Positions 62,664-64,000 of a stretch of DNA of 64,000 nucleotides are shown piece by piece. Every line of letters begins with the position of its first letter. Within the stretch, counting starts at the first letter, position 1. The DNA comes from Hybos culiciformis (lineage: Eukaryota > Arthropoda > Insecta > Diptera > Hybotidae): NCBI GenBank assembly GCA_964007475.1, contig OZ023274.1, positions 55,885,851 through 55,949,850 on the forward strand, read 5' to 3'. The notes under the pieces are model-generated. The model had not been told where the DNA came from, ran no database searches, and saw only the letters and a program-made list of their open reading frames with translations. A program made the translations under genes and the position numbers.

Positions 62664-62897
62664 ACACGAAGCAGTCATAGAACTGCCTACAGAAGTTTAT
62701 ACTTAAGATTTAAACTATGAAATAACAGTGGCTACAAATAATGGACTGCTTTTGGACTGATGGACTGATTTTTATTTTAATTTACATTTTTTACTGAGCA
62801 GCCCATCATTTGTAGCCACTGTTATTCATAGTTTTTTTCATAGTTTTTAAATCTTTAAGTATAAACTTCTGTAGGCAGTTCTATGACTGCTTCGTGT
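62664..62897. repeat. Long inverted repeat, arms ~80-95 bp
   Basis: The left arm (62664-62743) ACACGAAGCAGTCATAGAAC...GTGGCTACAAATAATGG is the reverse complement of the right arm (62803-62897). Each arm contains AGAAGTTTATACTTAA. The right arm together with sequence from about 62772 matches 15620-15736 in the small element. Confidence 0.85.
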
Positions 62898-63536
62898 TTT
62901 TTTTTATATATTTATGTATTTTAACTCGGAATTAGATTATTACATTAATTTTCAATCCTGAAAATGACATAATTTGTGGCCAAAATGATAGACTGAGGTC
63001 TAACGTATTTAATATTTGACACTTTAGTTGAAGGATTTTTCTTCCAAAAATTTAATTACTGAAAAAAAAATTAACACATTCTTCAATAAAGTACAAAAGT
63101 ACAAAAAAAAAGTATAAAAAAAAAGAAAGTACAAAAAAAAAGTATAAAAAAAAAAGATAGTTCAGGCTTAAATAATATAACTTTGCATTATTTCGAAGAA
63201 CTTTCCGTTAATGGTATGTAATGGAATATGTTTGCCCTTTTATTTTATTGATGAGTTCGAAATTTTAGGCTCGATCGAACTTAGCGAATCACTTCTTCAA
63301 AATATCAGTCTTCCATTTTCATTAAAAATTTAAAAGCTTTTGTGGTTGTCAAAATTTTTTTTTTTTTAAATTGCGCTATAAATTTTTTAAACTAATTTAA
63401 TTTCTTATAATATACCTATGTTATAAAATTATATAACATTTTTTTGTATAAAATAAAATCTTTCAAAAAATATGTAGTTTCTTAATTCAAAATATTATTA
63501 TGTAAGAAAATGATTTATGTCATTTTTTATGATTTA
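62898..63536. other. AT-rich interval without recognisable genes
   Basis: Includes two copies of a short A-rich word (AAAGTACAAAAAAAAAGTAT) near 63090-63160. No frame or element end is seen. Confidence 0.4.
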
Positions 63537-64000
63537 GGGCCGTTTGCACAGATTAAACTTAAAAGCTACACTTAACTAAGTTCATTTAAATTTAAGTTAA
63601 AATTAAATTTAAGTAAGTTGCTTTGAAAAAATTATGATAAACTTAACTAAGTTTTACTTAATTAAATTTCCCATGAATTTCCCTATCAAATAAAAAAAAA
63701 ATAATATTTCCAAAAATAAATAAATAATTTTTTTTTTATTTTGGGTTTAAATTTAGTTAAAATTATACAAATTAATTTTTAAAAAAATGCAAAAAATTAT
63801 TGCTAATAAAAATATGAAGGTAAGTATCGGTAAAAAAAAAAAAAAAAAAAGAAGTGTCCAAATTTGACATAGAAAAAAAATTTGTCAAAAAAAAAAATAT
63901 TTTGTTGAAATTTAGGTTTAGATAGAAATTTTTGTAGGTATTTGTTCCTAATAAAATATTTTTTTATACAAATATTGAATTAAACTAAAACTTAAAATTT
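63537..64000. mobile_element. Possible MITE end running out of the window
   Basis: GGGCCGTTTGCACAG at 63537, preceded by TTA, followed by AAACTTAA/TTAAGTTT words, looks like the terminal repeat of a PIF/Harbinger-type MITE. The second end would lie beyond 64000. Otherwise the segment is A/T homopolymers. Confidence 0.35.

Overview
This window looks like insect nuclear DNA: very AT-rich (roughly three quarters A+T by eye), standard genetic code, and filled with Metazoan transposable elements. The families present are arthropod-type: Ty3/Gypsy lineages including an env-bearing errantivirus, BEL/Pao, Copia, DUF4780/R1-like and Jockey non-LTR elements, and a Mutator-like transposase linked to a ULP1 protease (a type I recall as common in Hemiptera). 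I cannot name the species. Almost nothing reads as ordinary host gene; the exceptions are a DEAD-box helicase exon at the left edge (29-336, minus) and perhaps one or two nearby minus-strand exons.

The backbone of the left half is one broken minus-strand gene, a Mutator-like transposase with a ULP1-type C48 protease domain and a Cys-rich tail. It starts at 35540 and ends at 1543. A Copia element (32449-35323, TSD gtttt) and a 27-kb LTR element (3734-30753, TSD ctgc) split it; the reading frame rejoins exactly across both insertions. The 27-kb element is a decayed 412/mdg1-like Gypsy (212-bp LTRs, tRNA-Arg primer site). It is itself the host of three further elements: an intact Gypsy (4565-9927, identical 321-bp LTRs, TSD ttat), an errantivirus with env remnants (11090-20273, TSD CGCG), and a BEL/Pao element (about 22510-29466). 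The errantivirus in turn carries a 3-kb array of ~106-bp satellite monomers, a 1.19-kb TIR element (16026-17213) and a MITE inside its own LTR (19537-19910).

The middle (35.6-45.7 kb) holds a 475-bp TIR element, a full-length non-LTR retrotransposon of the DUF4780/R1-like-endonuclease/RNase H type (37688-43040, 9-bp TSD, higher GC than its surroundings, one nonsense codon in ORF1), a 200-N assembly gap (44103-44302) and a CR1/Jockey-like RT remnant cut by that gap. From 46.3 to 52.7 kb lies a Jockey-type element whose ORF1 is split by a palindrome-ended element, which itself carries a hAT-type MITE with a perfect 8-bp TSD.

The right end (54.1-62.9 kb) is five tandem copies of a 1.6-kb unit. 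Each unit has a pair of oppositely oriented tRNA-like segments and one monomer related to the 106-bp satellite found 40 kb away. Both satellite regions touch sequences ending in a GAAGTTTAWACTTC palindrome, and the insertion in Jockey ORF1 has the same terminus with its own internal tandem repeats. This recurring architecture, a short palindromic end with internal tandem arrays, is the best candidate here for an undescribed element family. The window shows layered transposition and local tandem expansion rather than a set of genes working in a pathway.
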